Assembly (NCBI GenBank): GCA_033064195.1
Contig: JARBJD010000103.1
Span: 158,849-222,848 of the forward strand
Direction of reading: 5' to 3'
DNA length: 64,000 nucleotides
Source: Blattamonas nauphoetae
Lineage: Eukaryota > Preaxostyla > Oxymonadida
The notes beneath the pieces were generated by a model that was not told the origin of the DNA, searched no databases, and saw only the letters and a list, made by a program, of their open reading frames with translations. Shown here one piece after another: positions 1 through 10,586 of this stretch (position 1 is the stretch's first letter; the number at the start of each line of letters is the position of its first letter). The position numbers were made by a program, and so were the translations under genes.

Positions 1-76
1 ATCCATTTGTTCTGTTTCCAGAGTTTTTCTAATCATCACGCTGGTAAATCGAAGAAACTATCCAGTAATATTAAGT

Positions 77-877
77 ATGGTCAGGATCTATCTCTCTTTT
101 TTGTATTGTCAACTCGTTTCAATGGCACCTCATGGAGTATTGCATCTCGATTCTGTCTGCTCAATGGAAGCCTATGTCGAGCAGATTGAACCAAACAAGG
201 AATCTAACTCACTCATTTCATTTCCAATCAACCAAGCGAAGCAAGAAGGAGCCAAAATGGAAAGGAACGAAGAAAAGGCATCTGAAGCCGAAAATGAAGA
301 TGAAATGGCAATTGTTTTCTCAAATATCCTGTCTCAGAAGAAAAGAAAGCGAGCTGCGAAGTATCTTGGAAGTCTGCTCTCGTCACTGAGGACACACGAA
401 CATCTGCACACCACTGATGTGTCAGAACACGATGATGGATGCATAGCGTGCCGGGATTATGTTCGGAAGCACGGGAATTGTCGAGTGGCTCGAATCTCAA
501 ACCTAGACTTCTCAGATGCCGAGTCGACCTTCTCAGAAATGCTGTCAGTGCTGATCCATTCTCAGAACGTGACGGAATGTGAGATTGCGAGTGGGATCAT
601 CCTTTTCTCGCGTCTGATTCCAAATCACTGGAATTGTGGAGGATTCTCGTTCTTCGCGAACAACGTCTTTGTGTTATTTGCGGTGTGCTGCTTCATTGGG
701 CAAAAACTGCATTCGGATCGTGGATTCTCGATTGCGGTGTGGGGTCGCTGCTTCGCTCTTCGAAGCTGTGATATCCGAATGATGGAACTTGGGATTCTTG
801 AACTGTTGGATTGGGACACTCGTATTCACCGGGAAGAGTACGAATCAATTGTCAAGGAAGTTTGGGAGGAAGCTTAA
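77..877 (+). CDS. Cyclin-box protein, PHO80/cyclin P-Y-like
   Basis: Predicted regulatory subunit of a cyclin-dependent kinase. The C-terminal hundred residues (about 165-266) read as a single cyclin box: a helix with IASGIILFSRLIPN, then FFANNVFVLFAVCCFIGQKL where cyclins have the N-x-hydrophobic stretch, then DRGFSIAVWGRC, then MMELGILELLDWDTRI, matching the 'E-L-x-x-L-E-x-x-x-L-x-x-L-x-W' helix of PHO80-like cyclins. The N-terminal half is charged and low-complexity (KKRKRAAK near residue 87). Ends in TAA. The start is uncertain: the frame is open to position 2, and TTCTGTTTCCAG at 10-21 looks like a 3' splice site, so this may be a terminal exon of a gene beginning left of the window. In-frame ATGs lie at 77 and 122. 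The partner kinase is unknown. Confidence 0.6.
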   Translation: MVRIYLSFLYCQLVSMAPHGVLHLDSVCSMEAYVEQIEPNKESNSLISFPINQAKQEGAKMERNEEKASEAENEDEMAIVFSNILSQKKRKRAAKYLGSLLSSLRTHEHLHTTDVSEHDDGCIACRDYVRKHGNCRVARISNLDFSDAESTFSEMLSVLIHSQNVTECEIASGIILFSRLIPNHWNCGGFSFFANNVFVLFAVCCFIGQKLHSDRGFSIAVWGRCFALRSCDIRMMELGILELLDWDTRIHREEYESIVKEVWEEA

Positions 878-1241
878 GAAGAGGGAACTTGGGCGATTTG
901 ATCTGTTTTCTTTATTCCGTTGAAATGGGTTCTATGTGTGTGATAATCTCACAGTTGATGCGTACTCGCATTTCTTTGTTGTATTTGCCTCGTTTTGTTT
1001 CTTTCTGCCTTCCTTCGTGTGATATGTTGCTCGCTCTCTTTTTCTCGAAATTTCCTGTTCTTCCGTCTGGAAGTGGAAATGAGTCTGATTTGAGTAAACC
1101 CCTCTCATTACAGTGAGCTACCCTCGTCACGTAGATCTCTTTGATGAAGAGTACCTCAAAGCAATCCACCATTCCACAAAGAAGAAATAGCAAACATACT
1201 ACAGCGGGTGATGGAGTGAAAGTGTTAAGATGTTGGGGTGT
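878..1241. other. Intergenic region between convergent genes
   Basis: 364 bp between the stops of the cyclin gene (+) and the beta-helix gene (-). Both genes end here, so it should hold two 3' UTRs. T-rich tracts occur around 960-1040 on the + strand. I see no RNA gene or conserved ORF. Confidence 0.6.
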
Positions 1242-3932
1242 CTATTGTCGATAGTACCCACCTCTTGAGCCAGCAGCGCAACAGCACGCGCAGAGCGGGC
1301 AGCAACAACAGCAAATGATGAGGAGACCGACGAGCACCAGTGTTCCGATGACAGCGCCTATGATGATCCCGACAATGACAGAGCCTTTGGAGGGGGAGAC
1401 AGTTTTGGTGAAGGAGAGGAACTGGTCTCCCGAGAGCGACAGATCTCGTCCCATGAAGTAGTTGTCGTTTGTGGACGAGTAGACGGGGAAGCCGTCCCAG
1501 TCTCCCTTTCGGACCAGCTTTTCCAGGCCGTGTCCTTCGATATAGATCCAATCACCCTTCTTCCCGCTCGGACATGAGCACCGCGAGTACGTGGCACCGA
1601 TGCGGAAGGGACTTGAGCTGACCTTGCTGTCGAGAGCGAGGTTCATGACGCCACCGTCTCCGCCAGTGCTCCTCACGTTCGAGAACTCGGTTTTGGCGAG
1701 GACGAGTGTGGAGGACGAGGTGAGTGTGCCGTTAAGAGCTGCCCCGTCGCTGGGGGTCTCGATGTTGGACATCTGCACGTTGGAGAGCTTGATCAGTTTG
1801 GGAAGGACGAACGAGATGAGAGAGCCCTTGGCGGGGACAGACTCGTCGGGGACGACGTTGGAGAAGGTGATTTGGAGGAACTTGATGTCGTTGAGGGTCA
1901 GCTTTCCTCCCTCCTTCACGCGCATCAGAGCACCTGCTTTGGAAGTCGATGTCGCTGTGGAGCTTCCCACGCGGCAGGAGGAGAGGACGAGCTCTGTGTT
2001 CTCCTTCAGGTTCACAAGAACAGCCTCGCCAACAACCTCAAAGTCGAACGAGGCGATGCTGACATTCCCGCTGTCGATGGTGATCAGCCTGTCCTTCAGC
2101 GGGCGGATGAGGATGCGCTGCCCGCTGTAGTCGTCTCCCTCGACAGACACCGATCGCTTGAACTTGATCTCCTTCTCTTCCATCACCTCCTTCGTGTAGA
2201 TCACACTCAGCTGCAGTGCTTTGGACTCGGAGTATTCCTCCACTGCGTATTCGATGGTCTTGCATCCATTTGTCTTCGACCAGCAGAGGATACCGTCTGT
2301 TCCACGCTCGTGGTCGACAACCTGCAGCTTCTCCATGAAAGAGTCGCAGTTGATCATCTCCATGCCGACTGTGTTGATGACGAACATGGGAGACGGGTCG
2401 CGAGTCAAGCAGTACGACACTTTGTCTCTGATCTGGCCTGGTCGGGTGCACTTGAGGGCGAAGATGTCGTTGGCATATCCTCCCGCTTTGGTCATCTCGC
2501 AGCCGAAGAAGAGGAGCGACGCCATCTCCACTGGATAGTCGATGACCTGGTCGAAGTAGATCCCCCCAACGTGCGGGCCTGCCCCGTCGCGGAAGCGCGT
2601 GTTGGCGATTTTGAAGGTGGATTGTGGGTACGAAACAGAGATCGTGCCTCCTCCCGACGTGGCGTGGGTGACTTGGCACTGCTCGAAGAGGCAGTTGTCG
2701 ATGAGCCCGCTGGACGCCCAGAAGATGGCGATGCAGACGCCGTACACGCTGCTGTAGCCGGTGCACTCGCACTGGAGGAAGTCGCACCAGATGAAGCTGT
2801 GTGTGCTGGTGTACGTCTGATTGTTGACAATGTGGACACATCCTCCGCTGACCTCGCTAGCGGAGTTGTTGCAGCTGTCGAACTTGCATCCATCGAAGCG
2901 GATGCTGCCGTGATGGCCGAGAATGCACACACACACCCCGTTCGCGTAGCTGCCGGACATTCGGTCAAAAAGGCAGTTTGTGAAGCGGATGGAGAGATCG
3001 TAGTTTTCGCCATAGGCGCGATCACTCGAGCGGAAGGTTAAATTTGTGTAGTCGCTGTAGAGGGCGTTGGCGTACTGGGTGGACGTTGGATGGTCGGTGA
3101 GGGAGTCGGAGTGGCCGTGCGTGAACGAGACGTTCTGCGCGTTGAATGTTCCGCCTCTGTTCAGATCCGCACTGATCTCGTTGTAGAGTGGGGTTGGCAC
3201 TTGGAAGGTGACGGTTGATAGGATGGTCTGCGATGCAGTGTGTGGCAGGCGGTGGAACGTTTCTGGATGAGTGAGACTCATGTTGGTGAATGTGGAGCCG
3301 ATGAGGGCAGTGTGGAATGACGGTGCTGCAGAAGAAGATACAACAACGGAATGTGTGGTGTGGAGAACCAGCGAGTTGATATGGACATTGGACACTGTGA
3401 TGAGGGGTTCGGTTTCGAACTCAGGCGCGAGTTCACAGAAAGCTGGGATTCGTTCTTTCTCCGATGTGACAGAGATTCCATTGAGCTCCACAAAAGATTT
3501 GGAGATAGACGAATCGATAATGGACATGAATGGCAGCATTGTTCGGATCGTGATTGAGACTGCGTTGGCCTTGAAGACAGAGGATTCGAGTTCTGCAATT
3601 CGGCCACCTGCTTCGATTTCTTCAATGCTTAAATGATTCAGGGCCAGTGTGGAATTCAGGAGGAGGAAGATGGCGTCCGCGGTCGGTTCGGCGTTCTCCT
3701 CCAGGATCGGTGAGTGCGGAAGCGAGAGCACTGTCTCAGAGTGTCCAGTGAGCGAAAGAATTCTGTTTCCAACAAAAACAAGTTTTCCAACATGGAGACC
3801 TTCACAAAGAGTGTACGGAGTCGTTGAACTCGACTCCGAATTAAGAATATCACTGACGGTAATAGTCTCTTCAAGTTGGTAGGTTTCTGTTTTCACAAGA
3901 GTAGTGATGAATACAAAGAGTCTAATGAACAT
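1242..3932 (-). CDS. Secreted beta-helix surface protein, type I membrane anchor
   Basis: 896-residue single-exon protein. It opens with a hydrophobic signal peptide (MFIRLFVFITTLVKT) and continues as a long ectodomain of short beta-rich rungs, with recurring N/S/T-C-x-F and G-G motifs such as FTNCLFDRMSGSYANG, FDGCKFDSCNN and SGGCVHI (about residues 310-370), typical of right-handed parallel beta-helix (pectate-lyase-like) surface proteins. Near the C-terminus there is one membrane segment (VIVGIIIGAVIGTLVLVGLL, about residue 850) followed by a very short tail holding a run of nine or more cysteines (CCCCCPLCACCC), which suggests palmitoylation; that is inference. Ligand and role are unknown; families like this are expanded on the surface of gut metamonads. 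It ends in TAG 364 bp from the convergent cyclin gene. No catalytic residues are evident, so adhesion or surface coating is more likely than polysaccharide cleavage. Confidence 0.75.
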   Translation of the reverse strand: MFIRLFVFITTLVKTETYQLEETITVSDILNSESSSTTPYTLCEGLHVGKLVFVGNRILSLTGHSETVLSLPHSPILEENAEPTADAIFLLLNSTLALNHLSIEEIEAGGRIAELESSVFKANAVSITIRTMLPFMSIIDSSISKSFVELNGISVTSEKERIPAFCELAPEFETEPLITVSNVHINSLVLHTTHSVVVSSSAAPSFHTALIGSTFTNMSLTHPETFHRLPHTASQTILSTVTFQVPTPLYNEISADLNRGGTFNAQNVSFTHGHSDSLTDHPTSTQYANALYSDYTNLTFRSSDRAYGENYDLSIRFTNCLFDRMSGSYANGVCVCILGHHGSIRFDGCKFDSCNNSASEVSGGCVHIVNNQTYTSTHSFIWCDFLQCECTGYSSVYGVCIAIFWASSGLIDNCLFEQCQVTHATSGGGTISVSYPQSTFKIANTRFRDGAGPHVGGIYFDQVIDYPVEMASLLFFGCEMTKAGGYANDIFALKCTRPGQIRDKVSYCLTRDPSPMFVINTVGMEMINCDSFMEKLQVVDHERGTDGILCWSKTNGCKTIEYAVEEYSESKALQLSVIYTKEVMEEKEIKFKRSVSVEGDDYSGQRILIRPLKDRLITIDSGNVSIASFDFEVVGEAVLVNLKENTELVLSSCRVGSSTATSTSKAGALMRVKEGGKLTLNDIKFLQITFSNVVPDESVPAKGSLISFVLPKLIKLSNVQMSNIETPSDGAALNGTLTSSSTLVLAKTEFSNVRSTGGDGGVMNLALDSKVSSSPFRIGATYSRCSCPSGKKGDWIYIEGHGLEKLVRKGDWDGFPVYSSTNDNYFMGRDLSLSGDQFLSFTKTVSPSKGSVIVGIIIGAVIGTLVLVGLLIICCCCCPLCACCCAAGSRGGYYRQ

Positions 3933-4192
3933 AATGAATTGATTGGTTGACGGGAGAATTGATCAGGCCCGATCTTCGGACTTTCGATCATTTGTCCAGT
4001 TTCGTCAACATTCGGAATAACTACTCCACAATCTGAGTTTTAAAAATGATTCCGACATTAATTGTGGAACCAGGACTGAAAAGGTAAATCGCAAAGAAGA
4101 AAAAAAGAGAAAACACAAGCATAACAATTTGAAGGCTTGCATTCGTTTGAAATTTCAGCAAAAACAAGAAAGAGAGAGGCGCCCAAACACAT

Positions 4193-6286
4193 TCACCGCT
4201 TCCGTCTTGACGGTGTTTGGTTCGCACTCCGTTGGGGGATGTTCCGCTTCGATGGAGTGGGGTGTCCGGTGGAAGGCCTTCCACGCCACACTCTGCCTGG
4301 CGAGGCCTCTCTCCCTCGAACTGGTGAAGAGGCAGAAGAGAGTGAGAAGGCCACGTTCCGCGGATGGAGAGTGGGGGTGGAGGAGAGAGGCTGGCGGAGA
4401 GTGGAAGAGGACAGAGTGAACGAGACTCGCTGCAACTCCGACAGCGAGCGGAGGAGAGCAAGCTCGGTTGATGTGAGTGGGGATTTCTGCTCCTTCGGCG
4501 TGTCGAGGGAGGGCTCCTGCTTGTCTGCTCGTTTCGGAGGCGGCGGTGTTTTCACTTCGACGAGGTGGACGGGTTTGGGAGTGATGGACAGAGCTGCGAG
4601 GAAGGGTGACTGGCTCGTCCCGTCCAGCAGTGCTTCCGACACACGCCACTCGACCAACTCGTCGCCAACTGGGCCTGTCGACACAGTTCGCGTGGCTTGT
4701 GGGGAGTCGGCGTTGCGCGGAGTTGAAGTTGTGAGGTGGAAGCGAGACTGCGGGCGACTGAGGGACAGCTGCGACGAATTCCTCTCTCGCCCGGTCTGCT
4801 CCTCGCCAAACGGCACAATCGTTGTGAGAGGAATCGGCCGACCCATCGCCGGACTGTTCTTCGTTCTTCGTGCTGACAACGCACGAGACGACGAGACTGA
4901 GCGTGACGAGGAGGGAGACGGCTGGTGGATCGACGTCGAGCTGAGACGGTTGACAATCGCCTCGATTCGCTTGGACGGTCTGGATTGGGCAGACTCGCTC
5001 CTTTCCGGTGCAGTCGACTTCACGCTGGCCGACGTGGATGCGCGGAGCTGGTTTTTGGGCTGCTGTTGGAGTGGCTTGATTTCGTCGAAGTTGAATGAGC
5101 GTTTGAACAGGTCGTCCGTGGCGTGTTCCGGATCCCATCCATCAATGACCCCCAAATCAGTCTTGCTTTCCTTCCGTCGTCGCTTTTCCAAACTGCTTTT
5201 GGCTCGACGAGGGGAGACGACGCAGTCGACGGGCGAATAACACTCCGGCGATTCAAGGCTCGTGTCGATCAGAAGACGGTGTGTGTGCTCGTCAGGATGA
5301 TGTTGTGACGATTGTTTTCGAGTTGTGCGGGCTGATGCGGGTCGCGCTCTTTGGCGAGGCTGTGTTTCAGGGCCTGCGTTCGGAGATGGCGACCTTTGTT
5401 GAGAAGCGGAAAGAGGACGGTCTGTGAGAGGCTTCTGGTTCACAACAAGATACTTTTGACTTTTGATCTGAGGAGAGGGACGGCGAGGCTTTCTTTGTGA
5501 AGTGATCGTGATTGACAGTTCGAGTTCAGGGTTCTTCGGAATAGGAGCATCGACAGACGAATAAAGACTTTTAATTTTGAGTGGTGGGATGTTGTTCGGG
5601 GGAAGTTGGTCAGTAGAAGCAGAGGTATTCTCAGAAGTGAAGGGAGTGGGACGGGAATGTGGGTGGTCGTTTGGAGCGTGAGTTCCCCTTCCAGAGTGTG
5701 GACGAGACTGTGATTGATTTGAAGCAACTTGAGAGATGCGAACAGACTGTGTTGGATTAATCTCCTGCGATATTTGCGTTGGAAAGATGTTTGAATGTTG
5801 TCGATGGAAATATGTTGGTGAATGAGGTGAGTGGTTGACTTGAACTGATGGAAAAGGATTATCAAGTGCATCTTGAGTGCGAGGAGATGGTAGTGTGATA
5901 TGTCGAAGAGTTGGTGACGATACAAATTGTGGAATGGGAGTTGGTTTTGGTGTTGGATCATCATAGGATGGAGAAGTGATGTCATTGAGACGAATTGTGG
6001 CGTATGTGTGAAGGTTAGACGAATTGGTTAATCTATCGTTCTGTCTAGGTGATTCTTTTTGAGTGGTTGGAGTTTTATTTGGTCTTGGCCGAGACAATAT
6101 GTTTCGCTGTACCGACAAGGTAACTTCACTTGGAAAAGAAAGATTCGAGGAGTGGTCGAATGGTTTCTGTGGGCTGTTTGGTGGTGTTGCGTGGAACGGC
6201 GATTGGAGCGATGATGAACCGTCGGCTTTGACGAAAAGGGGAGATTTCTCGGCATATGGAGTTGAACTGAATATTGGATCAAGCAT
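4193..6286 (-). CDS. Large disordered Ser/Pro/Arg-rich protein, unknown function
   Basis: I do not recognise this gene. Starting at the ATG at 6286, which opens MLDPIFSSTPYAEKSP, it encodes 697 residues and ends SRRKR before TGA at 4193. The same frame is open to 6445, but the extra 53 residues look like untranslated sequence, so the shorter start is preferred; a spliced upstream exon cannot be excluded. The whole length is low in hydrophobics and rich in S, P, T, R and Q, with many SP/TP dipeptides (STPTLHPRN, SPAMGRPIP, TPTPKP-like stretches). That pattern suits a phosphorylated scaffold or cytoskeleton-associated linker rather than an enzyme. No domain, membrane segment or signal peptide is visible. 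Long antisense ORFs over the same bases are shadows. Confidence 0.6.
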   Translation of the reverse strand: MLDPIFSSTPYAEKSPLFVKADGSSSLQSPFHATPPNSPQKPFDHSSNLSFPSEVTLSVQRNILSRPRPNKTPTTQKESPRQNDRLTNSSNLHTYATIRLNDITSPSYDDPTPKPTPIPQFVSSPTLRHITLPSPRTQDALDNPFPSVQVNHSPHSPTYFHRQHSNIFPTQISQEINPTQSVRISQVASNQSQSRPHSGRGTHAPNDHPHSRPTPFTSENTSASTDQLPPNNIPPLKIKSLYSSVDAPIPKNPELELSITITSQRKPRRPSPQIKSQKYLVVNQKPLTDRPLSASQQRSPSPNAGPETQPRQRARPASARTTRKQSSQHHPDEHTHRLLIDTSLESPECYSPVDCVVSPRRAKSSLEKRRRKESKTDLGVIDGWDPEHATDDLFKRSFNFDEIKPLQQQPKNQLRASTSASVKSTAPERSESAQSRPSKRIEAIVNRLSSTSIHQPSPSSSRSVSSSRALSARRTKNSPAMGRPIPLTTIVPFGEEQTGRERNSSQLSLSRPQSRFHLTTSTPRNADSPQATRTVSTGPVGDELVEWRVSEALLDGTSQSPFLAALSITPKPVHLVEVKTPPPPKRADKQEPSLDTPKEQKSPLTSTELALLRSLSELQRVSFTLSSSTLRQPLSSTPTLHPRNVAFSLSSASSPVRGREASPGRVWRGRPSTGHPTPSKRNIPQRSANQTPSRRKR

Positions 6287-6621
6287 CTTTATCGGTGATA
6301 GTTTTTGAAGAAAGCTAAAGAAGAATAAGTCGAAAATATTCAAACAAATCATATTTTCGTGATGCTGACGGGCGAAAGTGTGATAGATCGTAGATAACGG
6401 CCTTATTTCCTTTGGGACGAGATGGACTAAACTTGGAACGAGCATTTGACCGTGTATTGAGAGAAGTCATCTCAGACCTCTCACAGATCAAATGTTGTGG
6501 CATGATCGACGATGAACAGTTATCCAGTTGTTCAATCCAGTAGCAAGATAAAAAAAGACAGAAAACCAACATATAATTGAAAATATGAAATCAAAAATAG
6601 GAGATAGATGAGAATTAACGC
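6287..6621. other. Intergenic region
   Basis: 335 bp between the start of the disordered-protein gene and the stop of the next beta-helix gene, both on the minus strand. It should contain a promoter for the former and a 3' UTR for the latter. No RNA gene or further coding signal was seen. Confidence 0.5.
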
Positions 6622-9600
6622 TCAAAAATCAAAATCAAATTTGTCAGAGACGATTCGATTTACAGGGGCTGGACGGATCTCCATCTCTCCCTCCAACTTT
6701 TTCCAGCCATCTTGTTTCCTCTGTTTGGAGCGTCGCCGCATGCACAGCACAACAACAATGATTGCGACGAGCAGCGCGCCAACACCCACAGCGGCAGAGA
6801 TGACGATGACGTTCGTGTTGCCTTTGGATTTCGTGTTGACAACAGTCACATCAATCGGCTCGGCCCACGTGGTCCCGCCGTCGGGGGAGATGAAGACGAA
6901 GATGATCGAAGGCGGAGTGGCGAACAAGTCTTTAAGTGTGAAGGCTGGGAATTTGATTTCTTTCGAGTCGGTCAGGTACGACACGTTGAGCACAAGGAAC
7001 GGCACATCTGAGTTGGCTGGAGAAGAGAAGAGCGGAGTGTGTTCCACACTTCGGCGTGACTGCGAGTTGAATCGATATGAAAGAGGGAATGAGGATGGAG
7101 AGTTGGTGTGTGACGTGGCGAGGGAGGTGTTGGACGGGAGGGCGGTCTGATTCGTCACAAGAGCGATCGGCGCGATGTTGACAAAGTTCGAGACGGTGAT
7201 GCGAAACGGGGGGATGTCAAACTGCTCCGACCAGATCACCTTCGACAGCGTGGTTGCTGTGATTTTGGGGATTCGTGTTTTGCACGCCAAGTACGCGTCA
7301 GTCGCGCCCAAATTGGAGTTGCAGATTCTGTTACAGGCCATCCCGTCCTGCAGCGACGTTGTGCCCTGCATCATCCCCACTGTCCCCGAAAAGCACCCGA
7401 TGGGGATGGAGAAGGAGGAACTGTCGAAAGCGAGTGTGTCGTTGGCGAACGTGCTGCTCGTCGACATCAGACTCCCAAAACGGACAGACACACTCGTGTT
7501 GGAGTTGCCAGAGAACGACGTCTCTTCGACAGCAACGTGGAAGGCCTTGCGCTTCTCAGCCATCTTCACCTCGTCGCCCTCAACAAAGATGGCACCGCCG
7601 CACAGTCGATCAAAGACGGTCAGCTCGTCGCCCGTCGTGCTCATCCGCTGGCACGAGTTGTCTTCGAACTTGGACGAATAAATCTGAAGGCCGTTGGACT
7701 CGACCTGCCCGTCGTCGAACAGCTCTCTCGCGAACACAGCGCCACCGAAGCCTGTCGCGGTGTTGTTGGTGAACGTGGCTGAGGCGAGCGAGATGAGAGT
7801 GACGTGAGTGGGGGAGGACCACGAGAAGAAGCATGCCCCGCCGTGGAGGGCAGAGCAGGAGACGAAGTTGGCTGACTGGATCGAGATTTCGGTGTTCTGG
7901 GCTTTCCACTCGTTCATCTCGATTTGGAGTGCTCCTGCCTTCTGCCCCGCTGAGCACGAGTGGAACGAGAGGTTGGACATTGTGAAGGGCGAATCGGGGT
8001 TGAACACGCGGAGAAGGAAGGCCCCCGCGCTGACGGCAGCCGAGCAGCGGGTGAACGAGCACGACGACACGTTGATCGAGCCGAGCGGGTTGAGAATGGC
8101 GAGGACGCCGGCCGTGCTGGCTATACACTCTTCGAACGAGCAGTGCTGGAGGAGGACGCTTCTGATGTTCTCGCACCGCACACACCCGCCCACACCGAGT
8201 GACGACACCACTCGTTTGAATACACACGGCGCGGAAGGAGTGCCGCTGATGTGGACAGTGTCGAGATTCTGGAAGAGGAAGGCGCTCGTCCCGCGGATCT
8301 GCTCGTTGCCCTCGCCGTCGCACGTGAGGGAGGAGAGCGAGATGCTTCCTGTGCCGTTTGTGGACGACAACATCTCCAAACAGTCGGCTGTCTTCCCGAT
8401 CGTTCCGCGGAAGGCACAGTTCGACAGAGCGGCCTTGTCGACAGAATGGAGCGAGATGCAGCCAGCAGCCGACGAGGCGCTGAGAGCGGTGAAGACGACA
8501 GAATCAAACGACACCGAAGTCGACTTCTCAACGTGGACGATCGTCGTGATCGCATCCGACAGCTCGAATGAGGAGGACGACACTGTGAAGGGCGACGTGG
8601 GGGACGACGCTGCGTGAAGTGATTGGATGATCGCGCCCTGCCCGCCAACGCAGTTCTTCACGACGAGTCTGGCGAGAGTGACGTCTCCCACAGAATGGGC
8701 GAGGAGACACGGCGCGTCGGCAAGGCTGTTCAGGTTGGACATGGCGACATCGTCGAGAAGGACAGACTGCACAGAGACGGTGTGGAGGAACGAGCCCTCG
8801 TCGGACACGGACTTGTTCTGTCCCATGAACGACGCGTTGTTGACAATGAGCGCGGAATTCTCGGGTTCTTCGGTGGCGTTGTAGAAGATGATAGTTGTGT
8901 TGTGTTTGGTGCAGCCGGTGAACGACACATTCTCGATGGAGAGTGGAGTGAGCAGGAAGAAAGTTGAACAAGTCGTATCTGACTTTTGGGACATCGTGGA
9001 CGCACAATTCTCCACAACACCATTTGTGAAGACCACCCCTTCGAGTACATCCCCATGACACGCGGAATACACGGCTGAGCCGGATTGTGCAACGCAGTTT
9101 CTGAACGTGACCGACTCCAGCAGAACCAGGCCGAGGAGATATAATCCGCCTCCGCACACTGCAGAGCAGTCGTCGAAGGTGCATTTTTCGAGATACATGC
9201 CGGAACGGAGGAGGCTGATCGCGCCGCCGAGTGACGACGTTGTATGGATGGATCGGAAATCGATTGTATAAATCTCGCCTGAAACAAGATTGTCAAAAGA
9301 CAGGAGCGGAGTTGGAGACAATTCAGGAGAGGGTTGAAATACACAGGACAGAATACGGGCATTGAGAACATCCGTGAGGTTGATCCATGTTTCTTCTCGG
9401 GTCGTTGAAGGGCATATACAAGAAATATTGGAGATAATGGAAAAAGTGAAGCTTTCTTCTTGGTTTTGCTTTTCAAACGAGATAATCTGAGTCGGGCAAT
9501 TCTCAATTGTTGAATTCTCGAAATCAAGACGTCCAATCGATGTAAAAAGAAATAGGGGCGATGTTGATCGAGCCCACAAAATATGAAGATCTGTGATCGT

Positions 9601-10456
9601 CACAGATGCTTTGTTGCATGCAATCGACATGAGGGGGCATGCCTGAAGCGACGTTGTTGTGATGTTGACGTCAGAGATGGAAACTATCTCCGATGATGGA
9701 CTTGAGAGGGACAATAAGGGTGCCAAGGATTGAGAGGGGCTTTGGAGGAAATTGCAAGACGGAAATTTTGTCGATTTGACATGAAACCTGGCGACCGAAG
9801 AACAGGAGAGGAATGGTTGAGCATCGGTTGTGATTGCTGAGAATGAGACTGACTCCTGTGTAAAAGTGTTGATAGAGCGCAGCGAAAAGAGTGTTGCTTC
9901 AGACGTTCCAAGGAGATGAAAGTCACATTGAATGATGGTGAAGTTGGATGTTGTTTTGGCGGATGACGAAGATTCATTGTTAATATCGAACAATTGGCTT
10001 GTAAAAGTGTCTCCAATGCGAAAAATGACATCGTTCATGACGATATTGACGTCACTCGTTGTAAAAACGAATGTTTCAGTTTGGCATTGGATTTCAAGGT
10101 GTTCAAGTTGAAATCTTGCAAGAAAATGGTTGAAAACAGAAAAGAAGATACAATGAAATATTTTGAAGTCTGAATACTGCACTGTCCGACGATGTACAAT
10201 CAAGGATTGCACGAGATTCAGTGTTTTCATCTGAAATCACTAAGACATCCAGATTCTTCTCAGAAATGTTGGCAACAACATGGATACTTGAATCAACAGA
10301 GATTGAGATGTCCTTGTCGAATAATATCCATTGCAGAAGATATGGAATGGTTCTGCAATGTTTGTTCAGCGTACATCCGAAATTATCTTTTCCCTGTTCA
10401 GAAATAGTGTAATTAGATGCTGAAATGGAACAAATAATGAGATAAAGAACGATCAT
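6622..10456 (-). CDS. Secreted beta-helix surface protein with type I membrane anchor (2 exons)
   Basis: Predicted 1265 residues in two exons, 10456-10152 and 10114-6622, joined across a 37-nt intron (GTATCT...TTGCAAG at 10151-10115) that restores one frame. Exon 1 supplies the signal peptide (MIVLYLIICSISASNYT), and the join gives continuous beta-strand-like sequence. The ectodomain repeats rungs such as ALSNCAFRG, LLQHCSFEEC, INVSSCSFTRCSA and FTNNTATGFGGAVF, with GG and CxF turns typical of right-handed parallel beta-helices. A single membrane segment (VISAAVGVGALLVAIIVVVL, about residue 1205) precedes a basic cytosolic tail of about 40 residues (MRRRSKQRKQDGWKK) without a kinase domain. 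It resembles the 1242-3932 gene in plan but has a different tail. Cell-surface adhesin or coat protein is the likely role; ligand unknown. Several N-x-S/T sites suit N-glycosylation. Confidence 0.78.
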
Positions 10457-10586
10457 TCTACATCAGTTTAATCGTGGGTGATGAAACTCATAACTTGTTT
10501 TCTTTTCTCACAATTGATGACAGTGTCGCCGCAAATCGAATAAATTATGAGATGAAAGTTTAAGAATTAAGATAAAATGTGTATTT

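Noticed and set aside
1872-3041. Plus-strand ORF of 389 codons opposite the first beta-helix gene
   Set aside because: Lies wholly antisense to a gene with signal peptide, rungs and membrane anchor; its own translation is compositionally odd (V/A/E/D-rich without motifs).
4137-5240. Plus-strand ORF of 367 codons opposite the disordered-protein gene
   Set aside because: Shadow of S/R-rich coding sequence; Arg/Trp/Gly-rich translation with no domain.
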